Part shown: one piece after another, positions 36,936 through 48,639 of the stretch
Layout: each line of letters begins with the position of its first letter
How positions within the stretch are numbered: position 1 is the stretch's first letter
Made by a program: the position numbers and the translations under genes
The notes under the pieces: generated by a model
Database searches by the model: none
What the model saw: only the letters and a program-made list of their open reading frames with translations
What the model was told of the DNA's origin: nothing
Assembly (NCBI GenBank): GCA_905250115.1
Contig: CAJNOI010000341.1
Coordinates: forward strand, 1-64,000
Direction of reading: 5' to 3'
DNA: 64,000 nt
Source of the DNA: Adineta steineri
Lineage: Eukaryota > Rotifera > Eurotatoria > Adinetida > Adinetidae

Positions 36936-37262
36936 TCAAATGTAGCTTTGTACACAAATGACAATATAATGTATAGATTTAACTGACAATTATTACGATA
37001 AATATTTATCATTATTTGGTTATATTAATAGTGTTCATTATTACACATGTCATTTTGTGAAACTTTTATCTCAATGAGACGTGATCTGATACTTGTTTTA
37101 TTTTTCTTTCTAGATATGGCACATTCATTCAATAGAAATCTCTACAAATTGTCAGGTATCTTCTTTTATTTGATGGAAAATTAACATCATGTATGAAGCA
37201 TCTTGATTAACAGAAAAAAAGTTCAAAAGTAGATATCAAGAATGCCATGATTGTAAATACCA

Positions 37263-37613
37263 TCATTTACAATGCGGAACCTTGCCCGAGCAGTGGTGAT
37301 CGGTTACATAGCCATGTTTTCCATCGGGTAATTCGATCTTAAACCATTTTTGGTTTTTACCCAAAACGTTCTCTATTTTAAAGCAATCACATGGATAGTG
37401 ATCGCTGGTAACAGCATCGCCAACTACACGACAGCCCATCGATGCACATGAATAAATAGGAACTCTTTGACGACACATGACATCAGCAGCCTAATTATAT
37501 GAAAAAACAAATATTGTAAATATTAAATTATTCAATTAAAACAAAAACTTTACCTCGTATACTGCCAAAGCAATACCTAAGACGATGAGAAGACGAATAA
37601 TAGTCGAACACAT
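37263..37613 (-). CDS. Small secreted cysteine-rich SH3b-like protein (copy B)
   Basis: Two exons (37554-37613 and 37263-37490) with a 63-bp intron give 95 residues. Exon 1 is a signal peptide (MCSTIIRLLIVLGIALAVYE). The mature domain has Cys at CRQRVPIYSC, MGCRVV and YPCDC, then an SH3b-like core (KWFKIELPDGKHGYVTDHHC) and a terminal HCK. An additional Cys in CDC relative to copy A gives a different Cys count. Same intron position and orientation as the gene at 34340-34685, so it arose by the local duplication. Extracellular; function unknown. Confidence 0.75.
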
Positions 37614-39642
37614 TTTTGTTTTGAATTGAATAATTTCAGCAATCAAGACAACCCTTTATATACATGGGTGAATACAAAAATCGTATGATTTATCGCGGAA
37701 GTATCAGTATGTTGGAAACTACATTATTGCGAAGCTTGTGATAAGTGCCAATGATGAATTACTAATAATAGGCTTAAAGTCATTTGATCAGAAGAGAGGA
37801 AGTATTTGATTTGCATATTGCGTTTATTGTTTTTCGATTGAGATAAAATTTCACTTTCTGAATCAGCGATATATTATCATTCAGCATATCAGGATTCTGT
37901 TGCCTAAAGAACCCGGAAGTGACATCCTTAATCGTTATTCAAAATCAAAAGCCTATACATTTAATAGAATTTATCATCTGTAAATGAACGAAATTCTTTT
38001 GAGTCAATCTATCTATATGTAAAGCTAGTGAAATCGTCATGATCATTCTTTTTTTCGACTTCATTTATCTATGTAAAACAGCACTATTTAGGATTTTTAA
38101 TGGTCTCAAGCAAAGTATTGAATCATTTATCTATTATCAGTTATGAAATTAAAAGCTTCACTAGATTATCTTTGTCTTCAGACTATTTCCTAAATTCAAC
38201 TGAATCGATCAGTTCTTTGATTAAGATACAAGAAATTTGATGATTTTTTCTTGTATCATTTCAACGACGTCATTTACTCATATGATCCTATTTACTAAGA
38301 ATGATGATATACACTTGTATGAATCATTACATCAAAGATTGTTTTATGGTGCGATGATTATAGTTTCCAATTTAAACTTTTAACCTTTAATATGTTGCAT
38401 TGTTGATTCTTAGATAATAGCAAAACACGTGAATATTAATTATATATTTGACTTTCATTATACATGCATTAATCTTTAAAGATTAAGTAGGCTTAGCTTT
38501 TTTGTGTAGTAGTATTGTTGGTAAATATTGAATCAATAATTTGTTTCCACGAAAAAACTACTACTTCCTTGTCATACGATGATTTCGAGCAATAGGCTTA
38601 AGTTGATTCAAAAACAAACTACAATGAGAATGTGGGCGAAGCGAATAAAGATATTTGATCTGTCCCACACAACTACTGAATATACGTTGTAAACTGTATA
38701 TGTGAAAGTATTTACAAGTGACACTTTTATAAATAATATTGAAGAGAATAAAATAATTTTTGCCTTGAATTACTAGATGCAGACGGAGTTTTGAAAAGTG
38801 TTTGAATGGATGAAAGATTAATACAGCAAAAATATGATCCTCGCGATGGTATAAACAGTTGTTATTTTTATTTTTCAAGTTTGAAACACATTTATTGAAA
38901 GAAACATAGATTTTAATGCAACTTTGAATATTATAAGTGTCAATGACATACGGTTAGTATAGGAAAAACAAAATATCTATTTCAGTACACGCTACAAGTA
39001 GGAAATAATTTAAATTTGCTAGCTTGACGATATAAGTAATCAGCTAAACCAAATACGATCAACTTCTGTAACTTACAGTACACGATCTTTCACTGTAAGG
39101 CAAATTATTTTACAAAAATATATTAATAAAACATAAGAATATGATTTACTGTTGCGACAATTCAGAGAAGGCAACTGGACTGCAAGTAAATGGATGAGGT
39201 TGAGAATGTGATATTCTGCTTTACTTTCACTCTCAAGACATGTTTTTGTGATACTGTATGCAACACTATTGTTGGAAGCACATATAGATGGTGCATTTCG
39301 ATACAGTGTGTGTCATAGTTTATCTGCAGCTATATTGGAAATCGCCAACTAACAAAAGAAACTATCTGTTCTTTTGTAAAATATGAATAATAATAATAAG
39401 AAACATGATCATCATTTGAGTAATTCAAGAAAGGTCAATATATAGTAAAAAAGAAAGAGAAACCGATTGTTGAATTAATGGTTCTACCTTTCATTCTACT
39501 ATCTGTTTCATTAGTAATCGAGCAAATAAAGAGGAAGAACCTTTGAGAGAAATATTGTTATTAAGCTGCGCATAGAAAAACAAAATATTCAAGTCAATTG
39601 CGCAATCGATCACAGAAACACGTTGATATTTACTTCTAATCA

Positions 39643-39710
39643 ACAAGGATGTAAGTGTGGGTATGAGTGTGAATAGAAAAAGTAGACACCCACACTCACA
39701 CCCTCAAGAT
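39643..39710. mobile_element. Foldback element with telomere-like arms, no. 1
   Basis: The left arm is degenerate (AAGTGTGGGTATGAGTGTG) and the right arm is CACCCACACTCACACCCTCAAG, the inverted counterpart, around a short centre. The right end is CTCAAGAT, shared with the other elements of this window. Confidence 0.6.
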
Positions 39711-39967
39711 GGCGAGAACTATGCCATTTCAGATAATAATCTGAATGATAAACTGGAGTTAGGGTGTATTAAAAAAGAGAAAGTGAGATATGTGCAATTA
39801 CTTTCCATTACATCGAATGATTAGATGTATGTCGGCTTAAACGCGTAATGCGTCACCTCACGGGACCGTAGTTTAAAAATTTCGATCCAAATATCATGAC
39901 TATAGTCTTCTATAGTATAGCATCAAATGGTTGGATGTTATTCTAGACTACAACAGTGAGAGGCCAG

Positions 39968-40287
39968 TACAGCCCTGCAGTTCCGAAAAAAATAGAACCG
40001 AAAACCGAACCGGAACCGGAACCTGTGGAACCGAAAATATATTTTTAATGGTAGCTAAAATACTATTCAGATACAATATAATCTTTAGTCTGCAGTTTAT
40101 GATAGCTGTAATAGTACAGTTTTTCTTCTATCTTTGGGAACATATTACTATTTTATTAAAATAATAAACGTGAACGATCTTGAAAATGAAATGTAGAAAT
40201 TATTGGAAAAACCTATCTTTTAATATTTTTTTTATTATCGTAAAATCACCGGTTCCCAAAACAGATTTTAGGAGCCGCAGGGCTCTA
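39968..40287. mobile_element. hAT-like MITE, about 320 bp
   Basis: Terminal inverted repeats TACAGCCCTGCAG and (reverse complement of the right end) TAGAGCCCTGCGG; subterminal repeats of GGAACC on the left and GGTTCC on the right. No transposase frame. Layout and end sequence resemble the element at 47062-47465 and other hAT-type MITEs. It abuts a telomere-like C-rich arm at 40288. No clear 8-bp target duplication could be found. Confidence 0.6.
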
Positions 40288-40325
40288 CCAGCCACAACCA
40301 CAACCACACCCTTGTTGTGTTATTA
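40288..40325. mobile_element. Right arm of a foldback element, no. 2
   Basis: CCACAACCACAACCACACCC followed by TTGTTGTGTTATT. The same sequence ends the element near 51093, so this is the right end of a related copy whose left part is missing or displaced by the adjacent MITE. Confidence 0.55.
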
Positions 40326-41124
40326 TCAGCAACAATTAAAATAATGGAAAATATTATCCAAATTAATTTTTTCTACTGAAAATGCTCACATCTAAAATAA
40401 TTTATTATAATTCATATAATATATGCATACAATGTTCGTAATCGTGTTGTATTAGAGTTAACTTCAACAGACTAAAATATTCAAAAAGAAAATAAGAGTA
40501 TTTTTTTCTTTCTATTTAATACATTACTACATCAGGTTCAACTCTGTTATTCATGTTCATAGTTGTTGTTCTATCTAAAGTTGAATACTTTTACAATCTA
40601 AAATCAAGAAAACATACGTTATGCCTCATTGAATATTATTTTGATTTATTCTTATGTGACATGAATGAAAAGAATATGAAAATGAAATAAATTTCTCTGC
40701 TTTTTCTTAATTAAAGAAAAACAAGTCATATTTTCAATAATCAGTTTAGAATGTTGTAATATTTGTAATAAAAAAATCTTACGTCACTAGAACCATTAAT
40801 CATATTTCTGTTTCTCAAAATTATTTTATATTAATATGATAAATCTGTGGAATAAAATATAGAAGTAAATAATATTTATTATGATTATTTTCAAAAGTAA
40901 AAAAAATGAGAAAGTTAGAAAACGATGTAAAATATTGCATAAGATATATTGAGAAGGATTAAAAAGAATAGAATATTTATTGTTACAAATATGTTGTATT
41001 TAAGCAGCTATTTTAATTGTTTTTGTGTTAGATGTGTGTAAATAGCAACAAAATATAAACTTATTTGCTTAACTGATGTACATAAAGGGACTTATCCTTC
41101 ATTAATACTCACAGGAAGAGAAAT

Positions 41125-41320
41125 ATCTTGAGGGTGTGGGTGAGAATGTATGTGAGCGTGACTGAAGAAGCTACACTTGTACACATACACCCGCACCCAC
41201 CTTCACCCACACCCACACCCACACCCACACCCACCTTCGCCCACACTCACCCGCCTTCACCCACACTCACCCATACCCACCTTCACCTACACCCACACCT
41301 ACACCCTCACCCTAAAGATA
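41125..41320. mobile_element. Foldback element with telomere-like arms, no. 3
   Basis: Left end ATCTTGAGGGTGTGGGTG; the right arm is a long run of CACCCACACCCAC and CACCTTCACCCAC units ending CACCCTAAAGAT. The right arm is expanded to about 140 bp. No credible coding; a 68-codon frame across it is just the repeat. Confidence 0.75.
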
Positions 41321-41402
41321 GGTTTGTATCCTAAAAAATAACACTACTTTCCGCTTTTTTTTTATAAACCGCCATCCCCTCATGGAAATCCTGAATTCGG
41401 CC

Positions 41403-41558
41403 CTGCTATATGATCCAATATCAGAATCATGGGCAATCACTAGTAGTATGCGTTATACACGCGTTATGCATACATCAACTTTGTTAAAAAATGGGAGAGT
41501 ATTAGTGGCTCGTCAAGATGAAGCTATTAATTATCTATGTATTGTCCAACTTTGTTAG
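41403..41558 (+). pseudogene. Kelch-repeat protein fragment
   Basis: Translates to LYDPISESWAITSSMRY, then HTSTLLKNGRVLVA, and ends QLC then TAG. The sequence YDP..SW, then H..TLL..G.VLV is a classic Kelch blade. Neither an upstream start nor further blades were found, and the left flank is unrelated, so this is a truncated remnant of a multi-blade Kelch gene. Confidence 0.7.
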
Positions 41559-42033
41559 TAAAAAGACATTTATTTTGCTTTTCATCATTTAAGTCTTTTC
41601 ATATCACTATGTGGATGTGAGTCTGGGCGATTTATATTGTTTAATATAATAAGAACAATAAGATCACATATTTTTCAGAAATTTTATTGTATACAAAAGC
41701 AGTATCAAGACAAAACTGTGTGAGGGTATGTGTGGATCAGTAGGGTGATTGTGTCAACAAGAAGATAACTGCACCTTTATCAATATCCTCAAGATAAATA
41801 GCCTTCAAACAATCTAAAAAAAAATTATATGATTATTTCATTTCGATTATCTTTTATTGAAATGAAGCAAAACAGAAAACTGCTGAAATACAGAAGAGAA
41901 ATGCGGACACAAAGCGAACATAAATATATTGCAAGGTAAGCAAGAATATATATCAAGTGTTTTTGTCATTTTTTTTTCATCCAGTAATTTGAAATTCCAA
42001 TTGAAAGGTCAATCAAATAATATTTTGTTTAAC

Positions 42034-45000
42034 TCAAAGTTTGAGAAACTTCTGAACACGCTTGTTACCTGTATCACAAACATACATATTCATTGCCGAA
42101 TCAAATGTAATACCACGTGGACTGTTTAACTGTGTTGAACTATCACCAGCGACACCATTTCCAAAAATAGTCACACCTACATGACTATTTTCACAAAACA
42201 TTTGAACTCGATGGTTCTTCTCGTCAACAACATACATATTCAGATTAGCATCAATTCTAACATCCGCCGGTTCGAAAAGGCAAACAGAGTTAGAACACGA
42301 TATACCTGGCAGACCGGCTACAAACGTACCTGAGGTAGCATCAAGAGTCCAGCGTATTACTGAATGTCCGTCCCAGTTTACGATAAGTAAATCATTATTT
42401 ATCGATGATAAATACCGAATATTATATGGTCCATTCAATGTTTCGATTGTATTGTCAGATCTTCCTGTTCCAGCTACAACAATTCCATCAGTACCTGAAA
42501 TTGAATTCGTCGAAAAACGTACTACTCGATGACAGCTACGATCAGCAATATACATAAATGTATCTGTTGGATCAAAAGCAAAACCTCGAGGATAATATAA
42601 CCGGTTTAAAGAACATCCACCTAATCCAGTCTGACCCGCAATCGTTATTCCATGTGTTGTTCCGTTAATGAATTTTTGTATACGCTGATTGTTAGTATCG
42701 ACCACATATATACTTCCATATCGATCAACATAAACATCTTCGGGATAGTGTAGTTTAGCACTATCAGATCCTGCTGATTCATAAACTCCAGCGACAATTA
42801 TTGCATTTTCGGCATTTTTTGATAACTTCCAGATATAGTGCCTGTCTTTATCAGCACCATACAAAGTGTCATTGGAATCAATGAACATACGTGTGCATGT
42901 TAATCTTGTTGATGAGGAGAATAGCGTGATGCCTGTTGTACTCCATGATGAATTGCAGGATGCACCTAGTATTAAAATAAATCAAAATACTATGTTACTC
43001 ACTAGCTGATAGTGAAACATCGGTTTCAGAATACGATTGGAGTCAAAGCCAGATACAACATTGATACATATGTGATTATTTATTCGATATAGCTATTCTT
43101 TGACTCTTTTTTCTCTCAAAATCGATACGATATAGTCTCAACACAAGTCTGAAGCTGCTCTCAAAAAGTTCTTGAGGGTGTGGGTATGGGTGCGGGCGTA
43201 GGTATGTACGTGTGCATATTGTGTCTGTGATACCTACACCTACATCCTCATCCCCACCGTTACTCACACCCACATCCACCCACACCCTCAAGATAGTATT
43301 TACTCATATATGTAAAAAGGAATTAATGTCAGTTTTTCTGTCAAATAATTTAGAGAGCAACATGCTGAGCTCTCATCAGTTTTCCCCTATTGATGCTTAT
43401 TAATTAGCAGAAAACGTTACAAAAATAGAAGGTTCATATCTAGTATTTACACTGACGAAATTTCCTTAAAATAAACACCATCAGTCACACGATAATGTGC
43501 AATGCTACAGAAGTGTTTCACCTTGTAGCTAAGGGAAAGCGTGCGTGTGTACCAATGAACAAGACCTCAACACCTGTACCCGTATCCTCAAACTTCTACT
43601 CAGATAACCAAATCAGAAGTTAACATGAAAATATGAGAGGTACAATCAAAATTTGAAATCACATAGTTAAAAAATGCAAAAATACGCTGCTTTAGCTTTC
43701 GAACATCCTCAAAAACACTTGAGGCAAAGCTTATCTGAGAAATATTGGCTAGTATCTGGCTGTCGTTATCAGATTGACGGTAGCGAATTTCCCGTAGTAA
43801 TGTAATAAATTGAATTAGTGCGACTAACTGAACCATGACTAAAGTAAACGATGAGTGTTTATGCGATTAGAGATGGCATATGAGTATAGGTTTGAAAGGT
43901 AGTTCGAATATCTTTCTTCACACGTTGGGATAGTAGTAACGCAAATAAGATACATGAGCTATGCACGATTTTCATAAAATAGAGCATGTTATAATTCAAC
44001 TCAAGAAAGTCATCGATTAGTAAAAACATGAAGAGATCTGCGCTTCAGTACTCACAAACAGTTTCTCTCGGCATATCGTGACAAACAATACCTTATCACT
44101 CATAAGCGTGCTCATACGCGCAGATATTATTCACTTCTTCAGAACGCATCCTACAAGAATGTTATGTATTCACTGCGAAGTGTATACAATCAGCTGCTAG
44201 TTTATATGGCTCTTCTCAGAAATAGCCAATCCAACACCCTTACTCAACACTTTTCTCAAACTTGACCTCATTACGTAACGATATAGAAAAACTACATATG
44301 GAATTTGAAGATAAAACTATAGACGCAATTTTATAGACTCAAAAAAATACAGACATGTAACACATCAATACCTGGCAAATAAAGAACGATTCAAAACTCT
44401 ACCGAGCGGTTATGAAAACGAAACTTCCTCTCTGTTACTAATCGCTTACCAAACTCTTCAAACATAACAGAAATCTTCGAACGCGAAAGACACGCCAACT
44501 CAAAAAAATGCGTATTTATCTGAACAAAACCAATTTGCTGCACCTCACTATATACAGGAATACTTACGCTGGCAATAGCCATCTATGCATGAAATATTAC
44601 TACTGCCAGTGCTACAATCCTGATCGACTTTACACATCTGGTATAAAGCACATGTAGGACAAACGAGTCCACCACAATCGATGTCCGTTTCATCTCCATT
44701 CATAATTCCATCACTGCAGGTTTTATCTAGGAAGAGGGCAAAGATTCAAGAACACTTGTTACTCAACAAATCATTCTTTACTTTTACAAGTGCTAGAAAC
44801 ACAGCTTTTAATGGCACAGTCACCAGCACCAGAACATGCTTTTCCAGTACCACACGGTGAACAGTTCGAACCTCCACAGTCGACATCTGTCTCTCCATTG
44901 TTCGTTATGGTATCGTTACATGTTGCACCTATTCAGAGAAGAAGCAGTGAATCTTTTGAATAAATATTTTCTCAAGAAGTATCACACTTACTTGCACAGA

Positions 45001-48000
45001 TGTCGTTGACACACTGAACATTATTACAGTCTTTTGTCAATGTGCAATTTTTACCCACAGCGCATGTAAGACATGAACCTCCACAATCGATGTCAGTTTC
45101 ATTTTCATTCATAATTCCATCAATGCAGGTTTTATCTAGGAAGAGAACAAAGATTCAAAAGACCCTGCGACTCAACAAATCATTCTTTACCTTTAGTAAG
45201 TGCAGACACTTCTCTGGCACTGAGTTCTCGTGAGTAGACACGAAACTCATCTATATAGCCAGAAAATGTGCCTGTTACAATTGACTTTGAATTACATCTG
45301 CCACCACCTAGTGAGTTGCCCAATGTCAGAATAACCGATGTACCTGGTGCATCGTTGGACTGTGGAGCTGTACTACCTACATATACTCCATTAACATATA
45401 ATGTAAGCCCATCTGTTTGTGAATAAGTAGTGGCAACATGCGTCCACGTGTTGACCGATAAAACAGGACCTGTTACCTGGTTGTCTGGCGCCCAAGCAGT
45501 AGCAATTATATTACCAGCAGATGAAAATCCTATTGGAACAATACACCATCCTTGTCCATCTGTTTGTGTCGAGTAATGAACAAGAGTTCCTCCACCTGTC
45601 GATGTTCGTTGTACCCATAGAGACATAGAAAATGAACTGCTTTTGACTCCAAGAAGAACATATCCGGGTATCTAAATAATTATTATATATAGTATGGCCG
45701 TACCACAGATTGGAACGTTTTTTTTAGCTTCTTTATCGTACTTTTTCCAGCAAACAATCTGTAATTAGTTTCTTAGAAAAAATTTCTCAAAGCTTCTAAC
45801 CATTTTTCAGTTAACGATATAGTTTTGACAAAAAATGCTAATTAATATAACTTATTTCTTTTAAGATATCAATACCTGATAAAAAGATGAATTCAAGCTG
45901 AAGTTTAATCCTTGATCCACTTTACCAGATGCTAATGTGAGATCAACAGCCTTTCCTTGGAGTTTATTTGGACCTGAATCATAAGTAATTTCATAATCAA
46001 ATGAATACCATGAGGCCAAAGTAGCATCGTCAAGAATGTCGTCAGCACTGTTAACTGCCATAGTGAGTGACACTTGGTCGATGTAACTAAATGTATAAGA
46101 ATAATATACAGTCAAAAAACAAAAGCGATGACTTGTGTTTTCTTTCAATTTTTATACTGTTTAGAAAATGATCTGACTGATAAGAGATACTAAGGAGCGA
46201 ATCTACATAAATATACGATGAGTTTTGCTCATTCTCGGTAGCTTCGCTAATTGTGTAAAAAAATAAAAAAATAATCTTCGACAGCAGAAACAATGCCTCT
46301 AGAGCTATATATTTCTAACTCAATTGGATAAAGACAAAGAATGATTCAGTCTTTTTTCTCACCCATCAAAGTAATCATAGCTAGTACCATCCTGGTGCAT
46401 TCCAATATTTATCGAACTACCCGTGCCTAAATATGGCCCTGCTGAACTATGACTGCCATCTTGGTATCCATTTAAATAAACAGTTTGTGTTTTTGATGGA
46501 TAATCGTAGACAAAAGCTGCGTGATACCAAGTATTCGTTGTCAGTGAAGTTGCACCATCAATTCCACCACCGTAAAAGTCTAGGGACAGCTTTAAACCTC
46601 GAATCATCATCTGTAATGAGTAGTCTTTTGATGACCTGGTATATTGAGTAAAGAGTCCAAAAAAGTGATCACCATTGATTAGAGTCGTAGGATAAATCCA
46701 CATTTCCACTGTAAAACTAACACCAGCGAAGCTTTTTATGCTTGGTATTTTTATGTACTGCTTACTAGTACGGATGAGCTTCAAAGCATATCCACTACCG
46801 GTGATGCCAGGTGTTACATAAGTAGGTGAGTTGGCACCTTCTCCATAAAGACCTGATATGATATCAACAGCATTGTTCTCCATTGGCCAGAAACTGTAAT
46901 TTCCATTCAAATATACGACTGATATAAAAGAAAATAAAACGACAAAGTTAACACGTACATTTTTTTTTGAAATCCGTATGCTAATATCTTCTACTGGAAA
47001 ACTTAATATGTCCACAAAAATATAACGTCATCTTGAGGGTGGGTATGGGTGTGGGTGTGTGTAGGGCTCTGCAAAGTGGTCTCGATCCCAGTCCCGCGGG
47101 ACTGGGACTAAATTTCCATTTTCTTTCGGGACCGGGACCGGGACCTTTCTGTTTTTTTTTATCGGAGTCGGGATGGGACCAAAACTGTCATCTGGCCCCG
47201 CCAATTTTTTATCATATATTAAACTAGATATTTTCTTGTCTATAATCTTTGTAAATTAAGAAATGGCAAATCAATATTTTCACTTGCAGCTATGGAAAAA
47301 ACATATATTTGATTTCCATTGAAAATATTAAAAATTTTTACCAACTTCATAAATTATTTTACAGATAAAGGAAAAACTTTGGACGGGAACCGGGACCAAC
47401 TGTAAATGCTTGACCGGGACCGGGACGGGACCGGGACCGAAAAAAGATGATTTTGCCGCTCCCTAGGTGTGTGAGCGCGTGTGAGTGTGGGCGTGGGTGA
47501 GGGCAGATGGATGAGGGTAAGAATACGGATGTAGTTGTTGGTATCACACACACAATATGCCCACACCCCTTCACCCACAACCATCTCGACTTGCTCGGTG
47601 TAGACATGCGTCACAATGAGAGTTTAATTTTCATCAAATCAAATAGAGCAAAAATAATAAAAACTGATAAAAAACATATTCTCATACAAAAAGACAGTAT
47701 TATTAGAAACATCATCATTCGTTAATCTTTGATCTTTGCTATTATTTCAATTAGACAAATTATTTTATCTTTATTTTATTAAATAAACATAAATAGAATC
47801 GTTATATTTCCAAAATAAAGAATAAAAAAAGATTTCTTTCTATAGTAGATAATGAGATAAATCTCTAGGATAGCAATAGGATATATATTAATCGATATTC
47901 TTCTTATCACTACCCTCACATCGTCATGTGATGTTATAGAAGAACAAAGACGATACTTGAATAAGTATATGAAAAGAACTTTTTCAGATTCTTTATTTGT

Positions 48001-48639
48001 ATCTGTGATATCTGACTTTTTGTAAGTTACATAGCAAAAACCTCTAAAAACAGGATTTCCTAGAAAATACATCTCTTTATTTAATAAAAATAAAGAGTTT
48101 TCATATTTATTCTTTCTTATGAAGAATACTAGAAGTAATTGAAATATCTGAAATTTCCATCAGATTAGACAAGTAAGAATTAACTAATAATATATGATTG
48201 ATGTTTTTTCATTAAATAGAATTTTATAAGTTATTGTAAGTAATTGATCAATTTTTTTTATCTCTTTGAACACAGACATACCTGCTTCTTCTGTTGTTGT
48301 TGTTGTTGTTGATGGATTTTTTGCTGTTGTTGATCCTGATTCTGGTGTTGATGATTTTCTGGTTGCTAACATCGATGTTGTTGACCCTCTTTCTGTTATC
48401 ATCATTATTGTTGTTAAATTTGTTTTAACAACGCTTCTCTTTTTAGCGAGAATAATAGCAGTTGCAATAGTAATGATCGCTATTATCACAATAGCAAATA
48501 TGATCCACGTCAATTTACTTCGAATGCACACACATCTAAAATAATTTTCTTTTTTTATTTATTCAAGCTCAGAATACACGTACGATCTTGTCGATTGTGT
48601 AGGTTGTGTTTCACCTATATCGCTGTTAACTGACTGAGG
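42034..48639 (-). CDS. Type II membrane protein: LamG-LamG, Cys-rich modules, NHL repeats
   Basis: Nine exons join in perfect phase: 48584-48639, 48282-48535, 46363-46918, 45876-46086, 45191-45671, 44992-45135, 44782-44928, 44568-44726 and 42034-42965, giving 979 residues without the unresolved start. Order: cytosolic Thr/Ser/Gln-rich tail, a membrane helix (LTWIIFAIVIIAIITIATAI), a Thr/Ser stalk, two LamG/concanavalin-like domains (ending DGYIDQVSL and YIDEFRVYSREL), three Cys modules (ETDIDCGG, ETDVDCGG, ETDIDCGG) and about five NHL blades (PEDVYVDRYGSIYVVDTNNQ; GITFDSAMNMYVCDTGNKRV). It is probably a cell-surface adhesion or recognition protein. Two introns contain foldback elements. An upstream exon ending in SEATQ at about 48888 would splice in frame, but no start is seen. 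Confidence 0.82.
43169..43294. mobile_element. Foldback element with telomere-like arms, no. 4
   Basis: The cleanest copy: left end CTTGAGGGTGTGGGTATGGG, right end CACCCACACCCTCAAG, with imperfectly paired variant hexamers between (for example GTGCGGGCG against CCACATCCACC). It lies in the intron between the last two exons of the LamG-NHL gene. Confidence 0.8.
47030..47585. mobile_element. Foldback element no. 5, interrupted by a MITE
   Basis: The left part (47030-47061) starts TCTTGAGGGTGGGTATGGG. After the 404-bp insertion the G-rich arm resumes, then a turn near 47530 and the C-rich arm CCCACACCCCTTCACCCAC. It lies in the intron between the stalk and the first LamG exon of the LamG-NHL gene. 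Confidence 0.75.
47062..47465. mobile_element. hAT-type MITE, 404 bp, with perfect 8-bp target duplication
   Basis: Ends TAGGGCTCTGCAAAG and (right end reversed) TAGGGAGCGGCAAAA; flanked by the identical octamer GGTGTGTG at 47054-47061 and 47466-47473. Subterminal tandem GGGACC units face each other from both ends. No coding frame of transposase type. The 8-bp duplication and the end layout fit a non-autonomous hAT element mobilised in trans. Confidence 0.85.

Larger units (their letters stand above)
36841..37865. repeat. Segmental duplication, copy B
   Basis: Homologous to 33909-34905 in the same orientation. It includes the receptor stub, the intergenic part and secreted gene B. The left limit falls inside the receptor coding sequence; the right limit is near TTTCACTTTCTGAATC. 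Confidence 0.8.
37866..42033. other. 4.2-kb region of mobile-element debris
   Basis: No intact gene. It holds two or three foldback elements with telomere-like arms (39643, 40288, 41125), a hAT-like MITE (39968-40287) and a Kelch fragment (41403-41558). A minus frame of 105 codons at 38561-38878 has some Leu/Ile/Phe-rich character but no recognisable domain, and I do not call it. The rest is AT-rich without visible features. Confidence 0.5.

Noticed and set aside
38561..38878. 105-codon minus-strand frame with Leu/Ile/Phe-rich sequence
   Set aside because: I suspected an F-box/LRR-type remnant, but found no clear motif and no extension on either side.
41128..41334. 68-codon frame rich in His, Pro and Thr
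   Set aside because: Translation of the CACCCACACC repeat arm of a foldback element.
43520..43592. Possible tenth foldback element (GCGTGCGTGTG, then CACCTGTACCCGTATCCTCAA)
   Set aside because: The arms pair poorly and the ends are not of the family type; could be a decayed copy but is not convincing.
47354..47614. Overlapping 82-86-codon minus frames rich in Pro, Ser and Arg
   Set aside because: Read through the GGGACC subterminal repeats of the MITE and the foldback arm; no protein-like composition.
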